NCBI GenBank assembly: GCA_902539445.1
Contig: CACBIY010000001.1
Span: 1-64,000, forward strand
DNA: 64,000 nt
From: an uncultured Pelagibacteraceae bacterium
GTDB taxonomy: Bacteria > Pseudomonadota > Alphaproteobacteria > Pelagibacterales > Pelagibacteraceae
Direction: 5' to 3'
A program made the position numbers and the translations under genes. Below the pieces are notes generated by a model. That model saw only the letters and a program-made list of their open reading frames with translations, was not told the DNA's origin and did not search any database. Each line of letters begins with the position of its first letter. The first letter of the stretch is position 1. Shown here piece by piece: positions 38,421 to 48,778 of this stretch.

Positions 38421-39760
38421 TTAAATTTCCAGAGTGTTTTACCATCTTTATCTTCTATTAAAACACCTTTGTCCAAGAGCTCATCTCTAATTCTATCAGC
38501 TTCTTTATAGTTCTTATTTTCTCTAGCTTTGTCTCTTAAACCAAGCATATTTTCAATTTCAGACTCGGTTAAAGATACTCTTTTCTTTTTAAATTCATTC
38601 CATTGCTCGCTAGTTTCATTCATCAAGCCAATAAATTTGCACGCTGAAACAAATAGGTCTATGTTTTCACCTTTGTTAGCTTTTTCGAATAACTTGTGAA
38701 GGTTAGCTATATATCCAGGTGTGTTCAGATCTTCATAAAGTGGTTTTAGAATTTCGTCTGAAACTTTGACAGATTTAAGATCAGATGAATATACTTTATA
38801 CCACTTATCTAAAGTACTCTCACAATCACTTAATAATTTATCGTTCCAATCTAATGGTTGCTTATAATGTGCACTTATTAAAGCCAATCTGATTATTTGG
38901 CCACTAATTTTATTTTTAAAATCTTTTATTTTTAGAATGTTACCTTGTGACTTAGCCATTTTTTCATTAGACATAGTAATAAAAGCATTGTGCACCCAAT
39001 AATTTGCAAAAACTTTTGTATCATTGGCACATCTAGATTGAGCTATTTCATTTTCGTGGTGAGGAAAAATAAGATCTATACCTCCACCATGAATATCAAA
39101 TTCATTACCTAAGAATTTTTTTGACATAGCTGAACACTCTAAATGCCATCCTGGTCTACCGCTGCCCCAGGGTGAATCCCAAGATGGTTCATTATTATTT
39201 GATGGTTTCCACAGAACAAAGTCTTCAGAATTTTTTTTATTCTCACTGATATCTACTCTAGATCCAGCAATTAAATCTTCTAAATTTTTATTTGATAATT
39301 TTCCGTAATCAGGAAATTTTTTAACCTCAAAATAAACATGCTTATTATTTTCATACGCAAATCCTTTTTTAATTAAATCGTTTATCATTTCAATCATTAG
39401 ATCAATATGTTCTGTTGCTTTTGGCTGATGAGTAGGACTCTCACAATTTAAAAACTCACAATCTTTAAAAAAACTTGAAGTTACTTTTTCTGTGAGCTCT
39501 TTCGTAGAAATTTTTTGTTCTTGTGAGGATTTGATTATTTTATCATCAATATCAGTTATATTTCTCACATATGTTACTGAGGGAAATTCGTTTTTTAATA
39601 ATTTAAATAAAATATCAAAAATTACTAAAGGTCTTGCGTTTCCTATATGAGGATCATCATAAACTGTAGGTCCACAAACGTACATTCCAACATTTTTTTT
39701 TACTTTTGGAATAAAGAGTTCTTTTTTATTACTTAAATTATTTGTTAAAAAAATATCCAT
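38417..39760 (-). CDS. cysS: Cysteinyl-tRNA synthetase
   Basis: 447 residues, class I synthetase. The first signature is HIGN (38-41, within YVCGPTVYDDPHIGNARP), the second KMAKSQGN near 265, and the zinc-binding HLECSAMS block lies between. The second signature has Ala instead of the more common Ser (KMSKS). Anticodon-binding helices follow to the end, WKFK. Confidence 0.97.
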   Translation of the reverse strand: MDIFLTNNLSNKKELFIPKVKKNVGMYVCGPTVYDDPHIGNARPLVIFDILFKLLKNEFPSVTYVRNITDIDDKIIKSSQEQKISTKELTEKVTSSFFKDCEFLNCESPTHQPKATEHIDLMIEMINDLIKKGFAYENNKHVYFEVKKFPDYGKLSNKNLEDLIAGSRVDISENKKNSEDFVLWKPSNNNEPSWDSPWGSGRPGWHLECSAMSKKFLGNEFDIHGGGIDLIFPHHENEIAQSRCANDTKVFANYWVHNAFITMSNEKMAKSQGNILKIKDFKNKISGQIIRLALISAHYKQPLDWNDKLLSDCESTLDKWYKVYSSDLKSVKVSDEILKPLYEDLNTPGYIANLHKLFEKANKGENIDLFVSACKFIGLMNETSEQWNEFKKKRVSLTESEIENMLGLRDKARENKNYKEADRIRDELLDKGVLIEDKDGKTLWKFK

Positions 39761-39811
39761 ATCATCTGATTAAGAAATATACCTTATTTAATGATTTGTT
39801 AATCTAATTGA

Positions 39812-40549
39812 TTAACTGGGAATCTTGCAAACTGGAATTGGCTCCATTTTATGCAAGTTTTGATTTCTAATTTTTTCGTATTGTTCTCTGTGAGGAGAAT
39901 TTGGGTTTCCCATTGCGTCTTCAAGTTCTGAATAATTGAATCCTAACTGACCTTCATCTGTTCTTCCATCATCCCATAATCCGTCAGTTGGTGGAGCGTC
40001 AATAATTTCTTTCAATATACCTAATTCTTTACCAAGCTCCCATACTTCGGTTTTATTGCAATCTGCTATAGGAGATATATCAACACCACCATCTCCATAT
40101 TTTGTATAAAAACCTACTCCAAAATCCTCTACTTTATTTCCTGTTCCAACTACAATACCTTTATTTGCTGCTGCAACTTGGTAAAGAGTAGTCATTCTAA
40201 GTCTAGCCCTAGAGTTAGCAAAACCATGTTCATTATCAAATTTGTTAAGGGTTGTTGAAAATGTTTCAAAAAGTTTATCTAAACTTAAAGTATGCGCTTC
40301 AACATTTTTAAAATTTTTTACCAACCATTGTTGATGCTTCAAACTAAGATCATGTTGATTTTCTTTTTGTTTAATCGGCATGGTTAAAACAATAGTTTTA
40401 ATTCCTGTCATCGCACTCAGGGTGCTTGAAACAGATGAATCTATACCACCAGATATTCCTATGACTAATGATTGGGCCTTGTTTGGCATTTGATCAACAT
40501 ATTTTTTGATCCAATTTGAAATAAATTTTACTTTTTCTGATGGTGTCAT
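39812..40549 (-). CDS. nadE: NAD synthetase, ammonia-dependent
   Basis: 245 residues containing only the synthetase domain. The P-loop GISGGIDSS is at 31-39 and GTGNKVEDFGVGFYTKYGDGGVDISPI follows. It adenylates and amidates nicotinate adenine dinucleotide; with no glutaminase domain it would use free ammonia or a partner. NAD kinase (15.4 kb) takes the next step. Confidence 0.93.
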   Translation of the reverse strand: MTPSEKVKFISNWIKKYVDQMPNKAQSLVIGISGGIDSSVSSTLSAMTGIKTIVLTMPIKQKENQHDLSLKHQQWLVKNFKNVEAHTLSLDKLFETFSTTLNKFDNEHGFANSRARLRMTTLYQVAAANKGIVVGTGNKVEDFGVGFYTKYGDGGVDISPIADCNKTEVWELGKELGILKEIIDAPPTDGLWDDGRTDEGQLGFNYSELEDAMGNPNSPHREQYEKIRNQNLHKMEPIPVCKIPS

Positions 40550-40587
40550 AACAAATATCTAACTATCTTCAATTTTTATGCAATAGC

Positions 40588-41967
40588 TTAAGATGCCGCT
40601 TGAATAGCATTTTTAGAATAGCTGCTATTCTTTTTAATCTCATCAGAAATTAAAAATGCTAATTCTAAAGCCTGGTCTGAATTCAATCTTGGGTCACAAT
40701 GAGTGTGATATCTACTCGATAAATCAGCATCAGATATTTTTCTAGCTCCACCTGTACACTCTGTCACATCTTGGCCAGTCATTTCAACATGTAAACCACC
40801 TGCGTATGATCCCTCAGACTGATGGACACCAAAAACATTTTTGACCTCATTAACTACATTGTTAAATGGTCTCGTTTTAAAACCAGTAGTTGATACAATT
40901 GTATTCCCATGCATTGGATCACATGACCAAATAACATTTAGACCTTCTTTTTTAATTCGTCTTATTAACTTTGGTAAAAACTTTTCTACATTTTGATGAC
41001 CAAATCTTGAGATTAAAGTTATTTTACCTTTTTCATTTTTTGGATTTAATACTTCACAAATTTTTGCAATCTCCTCAGGTTTAGAAGTAGGACCACACTT
41101 TATTCCAATAGGATTTTCTATTCCTCTACAAAATTCAACATGTCCACCATCTAACTGTCTTGTTCTATCACCAATCCAGACAAAATGAGCAGATGTATCG
41201 TGATACTCACCGGTAGTAGAGTCTACTCTAGTCATACTTTCCTCAAAGGGTAAGTGCAATGCTTCATGTGATGTCCAGAAATTTACAGTGTATAATCTAT
41301 TATTAAAGTCTGAAGTTATTCCACATGCTTCCATAAAAGCCAGTGCATCGGCAATTTTGTCCTCTAGGTCTTTAAATTTTTTCGCTTGAGGACTTTTTTT
41401 AATGTAATCTAAATTCCATAAATGAACTTTGTTCAAATCTGCAAAACCACCTTTTGAAAATGCTCTAAGTAAATTAAGTGTTGAAGCTGATTGAGAATAC
41501 GCTTTGTACATTCTTTTTGGATCAGGTCTTCTTGCTTTTTCGTTAAAGTCTATTGCATTAATGTTATCACCTAAATAACTTGGTAATTCTACATCACCTT
41601 GTTTTTCTGTTGGAGCACTTCTTGGTTTAGAAAACTGTCCAGCAATCCTTCCAAGTTTTACAATAGGTAAAGACGCAGAGTATGTCATCACTAAAGCCAT
41701 TTGAAGAATTACTTTAAAAGTATCTCTTATATTATCAGGATGAAATTCTGCAAAACTTTCGGCACAGTCACCGCCTTGCAATAAAAAAGCTTTGCCATCA
41801 ACTACTTTAGATAATTGGTCTTTTAAATGTCTTGTCTCACCTGCAAATACAAGTGGCGGAAATGTTTTTAATTTGTTTAAAACACTATTAAGCTCCTTCT
41901 CATCACCATACGTTGGTATGTGTTTGACAGGATACTTTCTCCAGCTATTTACTTTCCAATTTTTCAT
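40588..41967 (-). CDS. 3-deoxy-7-phosphoheptulonate synthase, class II (plant type)
   Basis: 459 residues from the ATG at 41967; a TTG two codons upstream is less likely. The type II hallmarks are present: FAGETRHLKDQL, FLLQGGDCAESFAEF, LGRIAGQFSKPRS, WSCDPMHGNT and HCDPRLNSDQALELAF. It condenses phosphoenolpyruvate and erythrose-4-phosphate, the entry to aromatic amino acid synthesis. No class I enzyme is seen in the window. Confidence 0.95.
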   Translation of the reverse strand: MKNWKVNSWRKYPVKHIPTYGDEKELNSVLNKLKTFPPLVFAGETRHLKDQLSKVVDGKAFLLQGGDCAESFAEFHPDNIRDTFKVILQMALVMTYSASLPIVKLGRIAGQFSKPRSAPTEKQGDVELPSYLGDNINAIDFNEKARRPDPKRMYKAYSQSASTLNLLRAFSKGGFADLNKVHLWNLDYIKKSPQAKKFKDLEDKIADALAFMEACGITSDFNNRLYTVNFWTSHEALHLPFEESMTRVDSTTGEYHDTSAHFVWIGDRTRQLDGGHVEFCRGIENPIGIKCGPTSKPEEIAKICEVLNPKNEKGKITLISRFGHQNVEKFLPKLIRRIKKEGLNVIWSCDPMHGNTIVSTTGFKTRPFNNVVNEVKNVFGVHQSEGSYAGGLHVEMTGQDVTECTGGARKISDADLSSRYHTHCDPRLNSDQALELAFLISDEIKKNSSYSKNAIQAAS

Positions 41968-42002
41968 GTTCAACTCAAGATTGTTGTATCAGAGTTTTTC
42001 TA

Positions 42003-43823
42003 TTATTCAACGGTTACTGATTTAGCTAAATTTCTAGGCTTATCTATATCAAATCCTTTTTTGAGAGCTGAATAATAAGCTAATTTTTGTAAAGGTATTG
42101 TCAAAAGAAAGGGCAAAAGATCCTCATTAGCACTCTCAACTTCAATTTTTTCCCAAATATTTTCTGAAACCACTTCATCACTACTTTTATTCGTTACTAA
42201 TAAAACTTTTGCTCCTCTTGCAATAACCTCCTGCATGTTAGAAATGGTTTTTTTATAATAATTGTCTCTTGGTGCTAACACAACAACTGGCATTCCTTCT
42301 TCGATAAGAGCGAGTGGTCCATGTTTCATTTCACCAGCTGGATAGCCTTCGGCATGAATATAAGATAGTTCTTTTAATTTTAATGCACCTTCTAATGCTA
42401 TTGGAAAAGAAAAACCTCTTCCTAAAAACATTGAACCTTTAGCCTCATTAAACGTATTAGATATTGTCTGTATCTTATTATCAGTCAATAAAGTCTTTTC
42501 TGCTAATTTAGGAAGAGATTTAAGGTCTTTAAGTTTTTCATTAAATAGCTCTTTTTTTAAATCTTTTCTTAATAATCCAATTTTTAAAGCTAAAATGTAT
42601 AATATAAGGATTTGACCCAAAAAGGCTTTGGTAGAGGCAACACCAATCTCGGTCCCACAATGTATTGGTAAAACAAATTTAGAGTCTCTAGCAATCGAAC
42701 TCTCGATTACATTTACAACCGCACATGTTTTCATATCATTTTGATTACATAAATCTAATGCCGCATAAGTATCTGCTGTTTCACCAGATTGAGATACAAA
42801 TATATATAAAGTCTCTTTCTTAAATCTGTTTTTTCTATATCTAAACTCTGACGCAATATCTACATTAACATCTAATGAAGTTAATTCTTCGAACCAGTAT
42901 TTTGCAAGTAGACAAGAATGATAGGCTGTTCCACAACCAATTAAAGTTACTGAGTAAATTTCATTCATTTTCCAAGGAAAATTATAAATATTAATATCAT
43001 TATTTAATGTATCTACATATTCATTAATTCCATTTTTTAATGTTGTCGGTTGTTCCTCTATTTCTTTAGCCATGAAATGTTTGTAATCACCTTTGTCATA
43101 TTTTTCATCTTCTAAAGATAATTCTAAAACTTTTTTATTTATCTTATCTCCTTCTTCATTAAAAAATTCAACGTGATCTTTTTTTATAATACAAAATTCA
43201 CCGTCATTAAGATAAGTAATCTTATTTGTCATCGCCTTCAGAGCGTATGAATCTGAACCTAAATAATTTTCATTTGGACCATACCCCACAGCTAATGGAG
43301 ATCCTCTTCTTGCACCAACAATCAAATCAGGTTGATCTTTAAATATTATACCTAGCGCAAAACTACCATGAAGAGATTTGAGAGTTTTTTTAATCGAATT
43401 AACGATATTTTCGGTTTTTAAATTTTCTGTGATCAAATGTACAATCACCTCAGTATCAGTTTGTGACTTGAATTTATGACCCTTGCTTACCAAAAATTTT
43501 TTTAACAACGTAGAATTTTCAATTATTCCATTATGAACTACAGAAACATTTTGTGAAGAGTGAGGATGAGCATTAATACTATTTGGCAATCCATGTGTAG
43601 CCCAACGAACATGTCCTATACCAATGGTTCCTTCCATTTTTTGAACTAATAGATTATTTTCAAGATTATCAACTCTTCCTTCGGATTTAACTTCGTTAAT
43701 TTCATTGTTTGAAAGCGTTGCTATACCAGCCGAGTCATATCCTCTGTATTCTAATTTTTTTAAAGAACTGATAATTGTAGATGAGACAGGTCTATTACTA
43801 TTTATTCCAATAATTCCACACAT
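42003..43823 (-). CDS. glmS: Glutamine--fructose-6-phosphate aminotransferase
   Basis: 606 residues. The N-terminal glutaminase domain starts MCGIIGINSN with nucleophile Cys2, and contains GHVRWATHG. Two SIS isomerase domains follow, with GCGTAYHSCLLAKYW and SQSGETADTYAAL in the first, and the end PRNLAKSVTVE is typical. It makes glucosamine-6-phosphate, the first step to UDP-GlcNAc. The upstream gene encodes the acetyltransferase half of GlmU; the two are 2 bp apart. No glmS ribozyme is seen. Confidence 0.97.
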   Translation of the reverse strand: MCGIIGINSNRPVSSTIISSLKKLEYRGYDSAGIATLSNNEINEVKSEGRVDNLENNLLVQKMEGTIGIGHVRWATHGLPNSINAHPHSSQNVSVVHNGIIENSTLLKKFLVSKGHKFKSQTDTEVIVHLITENLKTENIVNSIKKTLKSLHGSFALGIIFKDQPDLIVGARRGSPLAVGYGPNENYLGSDSYALKAMTNKITYLNDGEFCIIKKDHVEFFNEEGDKINKKVLELSLEDEKYDKGDYKHFMAKEIEEQPTTLKNGINEYVDTLNNDINIYNFPWKMNEIYSVTLIGCGTAYHSCLLAKYWFEELTSLDVNVDIASEFRYRKNRFKKETLYIFVSQSGETADTYAALDLCNQNDMKTCAVVNVIESSIARDSKFVLPIHCGTEIGVASTKAFLGQILILYILALKIGLLRKDLKKELFNEKLKDLKSLPKLAEKTLLTDNKIQTISNTFNEAKGSMFLGRGFSFPIALEGALKLKELSYIHAEGYPAGEMKHGPLALIEEGMPVVVLAPRDNYYKKTISNMQEVIARGAKVLLVTNKSSDEVVSENIWEKIEVESANEDLLPFLLTIPLQKLAYYSALKKGFDIDKPRNLAKSVTVE

Positions 43824-43825
43824 AA

Positions 43826-44449
43826 TTATTTAGATTTTCTTTTATAATTTTTTATCTCTTGTTGTTGGCTTCTAGTGAGCGCTAGAGATTTTTTACTTAC
43901 ATCTCTGGTAATTACTGATCCTGCTCCAACTATACTATTTTCTGCAAGTGTAACTGGAGCTACTAAAGAAGAGTTAGAGCCAATAAAAACATTATCTTTT
44001 ATTCTAGTTTTATATTTTTTTATTCCATCGTAGTTACACGTAATTGTCCCCGCTCCAACGTTAACTGATTTGCCAATTGAACTGTCACCGATATAAGTTA
44101 AATGATTTACCTTAGATTTTTTTCCAAGAGTACTTTTTTTAATTTCAACAAAGTTTCCAATTTTAGACCCTTCCTTTAAAGTGGTACCAGGTCTTATTCG
44201 TGCATAAGGACCTATTTCAACTTTATTTTCGATTTTACAATTCTCTAAATGACTGAAAGATTTAATAATAACATTGTTACCAATCTTCACTTTTGATCCA
44301 ATAACTACATATGGTTCTATAGTCACATTTTTTCCAATTTTCGTATCTTTAGAAAAATAGATTGTTTCTGGAGCAATCATATTTACTTTAGATTTTAAGA
44401 ACTTTACTCTCAGTGAATTTTGAAGTTTATTTATATTGAATTGTTTCAT
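43826..44449 (-). CDS. Stand-alone GlmU C-terminal domain: glucosamine-1-phosphate N-acetyltransferase-like
   Basis: 207 residues of left-handed beta-helix hexapeptide repeats. The residues of the GlmU acetyltransferase active site are in place: ARIRPG (near 80-86), NFVEIKKSTLG, the catalytic His in NHLTYIGD (near 116), and GAGTITCNYDG (near 134). The N-terminal linker helix (LQNSLRVKFLKSKVNMIAPETIYF) matches the junction in bifunctional alphaproteobacterial GlmU, but the whole uridyltransferase half (about 230 residues, with its LAAGxGTRM motif) is absent, and the upstream 71 bp cannot hold it. It is co-transcribed with glmS. Confidence 0.85.
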   Translation of the reverse strand: MKQFNINKLQNSLRVKFLKSKVNMIAPETIYFSKDTKIGKNVTIEPYVVIGSKVKIGNNVIIKSFSHLENCKIENKVEIGPYARIRPGTTLKEGSKIGNFVEIKKSTLGKKSKVNHLTYIGDSSIGKSVNVGAGTITCNYDGIKKYKTRIKDNVFIGSNSSLVAPVTLAENSIVGAGSVITRDVSKKSLALTRSQQQEIKNYKRKSK

Positions 44450-44520
44450 CTAGAAAATTACTTACATTAAGTATATATCTTTCTTAATTCACAAAATATT
44501 TCTTAAAAATACTTTTAATT

Positions 44521-45204
44521 ATGAAACAAATTTTTACAATTCTTTTTGATTTAGATGGCACTTTAGTGGATACAGCTCCCGACTTAATGAGAGCCCACAA
44601 TCATGTTATGAGTAAATTTGGATATCCAACCAAGTCTACTGAGGAAATAAGAAACTTGGTAGGTCAAGGCGCTGGTGCAATGCTTGGTCGATCTATATGG
44701 GGTCAGGCAAAAAAAGAATTTGGAAAAGTCCAAGATGAAAAAATTAAAAAAGAAATGGTCAAGGAATTTGTAGAGTATTATGGAAAAAATATTGTAAATG
44801 AAAGTAAACTAATTGATGGAGTTAAAGATTTTTTAATATGGTCAAAAGAAAAAAAAATTTCGATGGGTGTTTGCACAAACAAACAAGAACATCTAGCTAT
44901 TGATCTTTTAAAAAAAATTGGAATTTATGATTTTTTTGAATATGTAGCGGGTCACAATACATTTGATTATTGTAAGCCTGATCCAAGACACTTAACATCT
45001 GTGGTTGAAATTTTAGATGGTGATCTTAAAAAAACTTTGATGATTGGCGATAGTGAAACAGATGCTAATGCAGCTAAAGCTGCTGGAATTCCAGTTATTT
45101 TACTTGAGGATGGTTATACGGAAAAAAATATAACTGAAATTTACCATAATCACTTAATAAAAGACTTCATTGGTATTGAAAAAATTGTAACAAAATATCT
45201 TTAA
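44521..45204 (+). CDS. gph: Phosphoglycolate phosphatase-like HAD hydrolase
   Basis: 227 residues. FDLDGTLVDTAPDL carries the nucleophile and acid Asp; VCTNKQEHLAIDLL, CKPDPRHL and IGDSETDANAAKAAGIPVI complete the HAD motifs. The cap (about 16-90) is the Gph type. It dephosphorylates 2-phosphoglycolate from DNA repair or oxygenase activity; other sugar phosphates are possible. It is divergent from the GlmU-like gene. Confidence 0.82.
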   Translation: MKQIFTILFDLDGTLVDTAPDLMRAHNHVMSKFGYPTKSTEEIRNLVGQGAGAMLGRSIWGQAKKEFGKVQDEKIKKEMVKEFVEYYGKNIVNESKLIDGVKDFLIWSKEKKISMGVCTNKQEHLAIDLLKKIGIYDFFEYVAGHNTFDYCKPDPRHLTSVVEILDGDLKKTLMIGDSETDANAAKAAGIPVILLEDGYTEKNITEIYHNHLIKDFIGIEKIVTKYL

Positions 45205-45255
45205 TATTGATTATTTTTTTTTAACTATTAGAACAGTTTTCAATTAGGAGTTATT

Positions 45256-46758
45256 TTGATCATACATAACGTAAAAGTTTTCCCATCTAAAGTTCACTTA
45301 CCCAAAAAAAAACAGCTGGCTTGGAAAATCGCAGAGATTGCAAGTGATAATGCAAAATTAGATAAAGAGGCAATAGAGATGGTGATTAACAGAATTATTG
45401 ATAATGCTTCAGTTGCAATAGCTTCATTAAATAGACGACCGGTTATTTCATCTCGAGAGATGGCTCTAAAGCATTTAAGAAAAAATGGCGCCACATTATT
45501 TGGAGTTGATAATAAATTAAAATTTGACTGTGAATGGGCTGCATGGAGCAACGGAACAGCTGTAAGAGAACTTGATTTTCATGACACATTTTTAGCAGCT
45601 GATTACAGCCATCCTGGTGACAATATTCCTCCCCTTATAAGTGTTGCGCAACAAAATAAAAAAAGTGGATTAGATCTTTTAAGAGGGATAATTACTGCCT
45701 ATGAAGTTCAAGTTAATCTAGTGAAAGGAATTTGTTTACATAAACATAAAGTAGACCACATTGCTCACTTAGGTCCAAGTGTTGCTGCTGGAATAGGATC
45801 GATGTTGAGACTAAATACAGAAACAATCTATCAAGCTGTTCAACAAGCTCTGCACACAACTATTTCAACTAGACAGTCAAGAAAGGGTGAAATTTCAAGT
45901 TGGAAAGCTTATGCTCCAGCGCATGCTGGGAAACTTGCAATTGAAGCTGTTGATAGAGTTATGCGTGGTGAAGGCGCTCCAAGTCCTATTTATGAAGGTG
46001 AAGATAGTGTTATAGCACGAATTTTAGATGGAAAAAAAGCGTTGTATAAAGTTCCACTTCCAAAAAAAAACGAAACTAAGAAAGCTATACTTGAAACTTA
46101 TACAAAAGAATATTCTGCTGAATATCAATCTCAAGCATTAATTGATCTTGCAAAAAAACTTAAAAAGAAAATATCAAATCTAAATCAAGTAAGAAAAATT
46201 GATATTTATACCAGTCATCATACTCATTATGTGATCGGTACAGGTGCAAATGACCCTCAAAAAATGGATCCAAATGCAAGTAGAGAAACATTAGATCATT
46301 CAATAATGTATATATTTGCTGTGGCTTTAGAGGATGGTAGTTGGCACCATGTAAAATCTTATTCGAAAGCTAGAGCAAAAAGAAAAAGTACAATTAAGAT
46401 ATGGAGATCAATCAAAACCCATGAGGATAAAAAATGGACGAAAAGATATCATGACCCAAACCCCAGAAAAAAAGCTTTTGGTGCAAAAGTCACAATTACG
46501 CTTAAAAATGGAAAAAAAATTACCGAAGAACAAGGAGTTGCAGATGCTCATCCTTATGGCTCAAGACCATTCAAAAGAAAAAACTATATAAACAAGTTTT
46601 TAACACTTACTGAGGGTATTTTAGATAAAAAAGAAATTGAAAGATTTTTAAGGACAGTGCAAAACTTAAGAAAACTAAAGTCAGGTCAATTAGATAGATT
46701 GAATATTGTTGTTAAAAAGAGCAAAATTAAACGAAATTTAAAAAAAGGAATTTTTTAA
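45256..46758 (+). CDS. prpD: 2-methylcitrate dehydratase (PrpD)
   Basis: 500 residues, MmgE/PrpD family: [36 protein letters not shown] and [18 protein letters not shown] are diagnostic. The start is a TTG at 45256 supported by TAGGAG five bases upstream (45245-45250); no suitable ATG is nearer. It dehydrates methylcitrate in the methylcitrate cycle. prpB and prpC follow with one-base overlaps. Confidence 0.93.
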   Translation: MIIHNVKVFPSKVHLPKKKQLAWKIAEIASDNAKLDKEAIEMVINRIIDNASVAIASLNRRPVISSREMALKHLRKNGATLFGVDNKLKFDCEWAAWSNGTAVRELDFHDTFLAADYSHPGDNIPPLISVAQQNKKSGLDLLRGIITAYEVQVNLVKGICLHKHKVDHIAHLGPSVAAGIGSMLRLNTETIYQAVQQALHTTISTRQSRKGEISSWKAYAPAHAGKLAIEAVDRVMRGEGAPSPIYEGEDSVIARILDGKKALYKVPLPKKNETKKAILETYTKEYSAEYQSQALIDLAKKLKKKISNLNQVRKIDIYTSHHTHYVIGTGANDPQKMDPNASRETLDHSIMYIFAVALEDGSWHHVKSYSKARAKRKSTIKIWRSIKTHEDKKWTKRYHDPNPRKKAFGAKVTITLKNGKKITEEQGVADAHPYGSRPFKRKNYINKFLTLTEGILDKKEIERFLRTVQNLRKLKSGQLDRLNIVVKKSKIKRNLKKGIF

Positions 46759-47654
46759 TGCATTTTGTTGAAAAAGAACCAATACAAAAAAGAAAGGATT
46801 TTACAAATAAATTAAAATCTAAAAAAATATTAAGAGTTCCTGGTGCTTATAATCCTTTAACAGCAAAATTAATTGAGGAGATTGGTTATGATGCTGTTTA
46901 TGTTTCAGGAGGTGTTATGGCAAATGATCTTGGATTTCCTGATATTGGATTAACCACACTGCAAGATGTTAGTACGCGGTCGTACTTAATTTCTAGAGTT
47001 ACAAATCTTCCTACAATTGTGGATATAGATACAGGATTTAAATCATGTAAAGAAACTATAGAAACTTTTGAAGAGTTTGGAATTACTGGGGTTCATTTAG
47101 AAGATCAAATTGAAAGAAAAAGATGTGGACACCTAGATAATAAAGAATTGATATCCACAGATGCAATGGTGAAGAAAATTAAAGAATGTGTTTCTGCAAA
47201 AAAAGATGAAAATTTTAAGATTATTGCAAGATCTGATGCAAAAAGTGTAGAGGGAATTGATAAAATGATCGAGAGATGTAAGGCTTATATCGATGCCGGA
47301 GCAGAAATTATTTTTCCTGAAGCGCTTCATGATGAAAAGGATTTTGAAAAAGTTAGAAAAGAATTATCGTGTTATTTGTTAGCTAATATGACTGAATTTG
47401 GAAAAACTAAATTATTAAATTATAAACAATTAGAAGAACTAGGTTACAACATCGTTATTTATCCTGTTACAACTCAAAGGTTAGCAATGAAAAACGTTGA
47501 GGATGGTTTGAGAGACATTTATGCAAATGGACACCAAAACAACATTATTGATAAAATGCAAACTAGAAAACGTTTATATGATCTTGTGGATTATGAGAAA
47601 TATAATAGTTTAGATGAAAAAATTTATAACTTTAACACCGATGGTCACGAATAA
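46758..47654 (+). CDS. prpB: Methylisocitrate lyase (PrpB)
   Basis: 298 residues of the isocitrate lyase/PEP mutase superfamily: VPGAYNPLTAKLIEEIGYDAVYVSGG, the metal-binding DIDTGF, HLEDQIERKRCGH with the catalytic Cys (near 122), and IIARSDA. It splits 2-methylisocitrate into pyruvate and succinate. It overlaps prpD and prpC by single bases. Confidence 0.93.
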   Translation: MHFVEKEPIQKRKDFTNKLKSKKILRVPGAYNPLTAKLIEEIGYDAVYVSGGVMANDLGFPDIGLTTLQDVSTRSYLISRVTNLPTIVDIDTGFKSCKETIETFEEFGITGVHLEDQIERKRCGHLDNKELISTDAMVKKIKECVSAKKDENFKIIARSDAKSVEGIDKMIERCKAYIDAGAEIIFPEALHDEKDFEKVRKELSCYLLANMTEFGKTKLLNYKQLEELGYNIVIYPVTTQRLAMKNVEDGLRDIYANGHQNNIIDKMQTRKRLYDLVDYEKYNSLDEKIYNFNTDGHE

Positions 47655-48778
47655 TGAGTGATGATATTAAAAAAGGCTTATTAGGAATTGTTGTAGACGA
47701 AACAGAAGTCTCAAAAGTAATGCCTGAAATTAACTCTCTGACTTATAGAGGTTATGCTGCTCAAGATCTTTGTGAATATTGTAGATTTGAGGAAGTAGCT
47801 TATCTTATTTTAAATAAGGATTTACCTAATACTATTCAGCTAAGAAAATTTGAAAAGGAAGAGAAAAATAATAGAGAATTATCTAAAGATTTGTACTCAG
47901 TTATAAAAAAAATGCCTAAAAAATCTCATCCTATGGATGTGGCTAGAACAGCTGTAAGTATTATGGGCTTAGAAGATAAAGAAACTACTGATTCCTCTCC
48001 TGAAGCAAATATGAGAAAAGCGATTAGAATCCTTGCAAAAACTCCAACTGCATTAGCTGCTTTTTACAGAATTAGAAAAGGTAAAAAAATTATCAAACCC
48101 AAAAAAAATTTAAATATAGCAGAAAACTTTTTTTATATGTGTTTTGGAAAAGTACCTCAAAAAGAAATAGTAAAAGCTTTTGATGTGTCTTTAATATTAT
48201 ATGCAGAGCATAGCTTTAATGTGTCAACTTTTACTGCAAGAACTATTACCAGCAGCTTATCTGATATTCACGGTGCAATTACTGGGGCAATAGCAAGTTT
48301 AAAAGGTCCATTACATGGCGGAGCTAATGAGGAAGTAATGCATATGATGAACAAAATTAAGGATCCTAAAAACGCTCTTAAATGGATAAATGATGCCTTA
48401 GATAACAAAGAGGTTGTTATGGGTTTTGGCCATAGAGTTTACAAAAGTGGAGACTCAAGAGTTCCTACAATGAGAAAATATTTTGCTAAAGTAGCAAAAA
48501 TTAAAAAAGATAAAAAATTTGAAAAAATTTACGACATTGTTGAAAAAGTGATGATTGAGAGAAAAAACATCCATCCAAACGTGGATTATCCTACTGGACC
48601 AACTTATCACTTGATGGGTTTTGATACAGATTTCTTTACACCAATATTCGTTATTTCGAGAATAACTGGTTGGTCAGCACATATAATGGAGCAACATGCT
48701 GCAAATAAACTGATCAGACCTCTTGCAAGTTACAAAGGTAACAAGCACAGAAAAGTTTTACAACTAAATCAAAGATAA
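47654..48778 (+). CDS. prpC: 2-methylcitrate synthase (PrpC)
   Basis: 374 residues, citrate synthase fold of the short PrpC type. Catalytic His regions are YAEHSFNVSTFTAR (near 190) and MGFGHRVYKSGDSR (near 260), with PLHGGANEEV between. It condenses propionyl-CoA and oxaloacetate. The prpDBC run gives a full route from propionyl-CoA to succinate plus pyruvate apart from the isomerising aconitase, which is not in this window. Confidence 0.93.
   Translation: MSDDIKKGLLGIVVDETEVSKVMPEINSLTYRGYAAQDLCEYCRFEEVAYLILNKDLPNTIQLRKFEKEEKNNRELSKDLYSVIKKMPKKSHPMDVARTAVSIMGLEDKETTDSSPEANMRKAIRILAKTPTALAAFYRIRKGKKIIKPKKNLNIAENFFYMCFGKVPQKEIVKAFDVSLILYAEHSFNVSTFTARTITSSLSDIHGAITGAIASLKGPLHGGANEEVMHMMNKIKDPKNALKWINDALDNKEVVMGFGHRVYKSGDSRVPTMRKYFAKVAKIKKDKKFEKIYDIVEKVMIERKNIHPNVDYPTGPTYHLMGFDTDFFTPIFVISRITGWSAHIMEQHAANKLIRPLASYKGNKHRKVLQLNQR

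Noticed and set aside
38417-39760. KMAKS instead of KMSKS in cysteinyl-tRNA synthetase as a sign of inactivity
   Set aside because: The second signature tolerates variation, both catalytic Lys residues are kept and the rest of the enzyme is intact.
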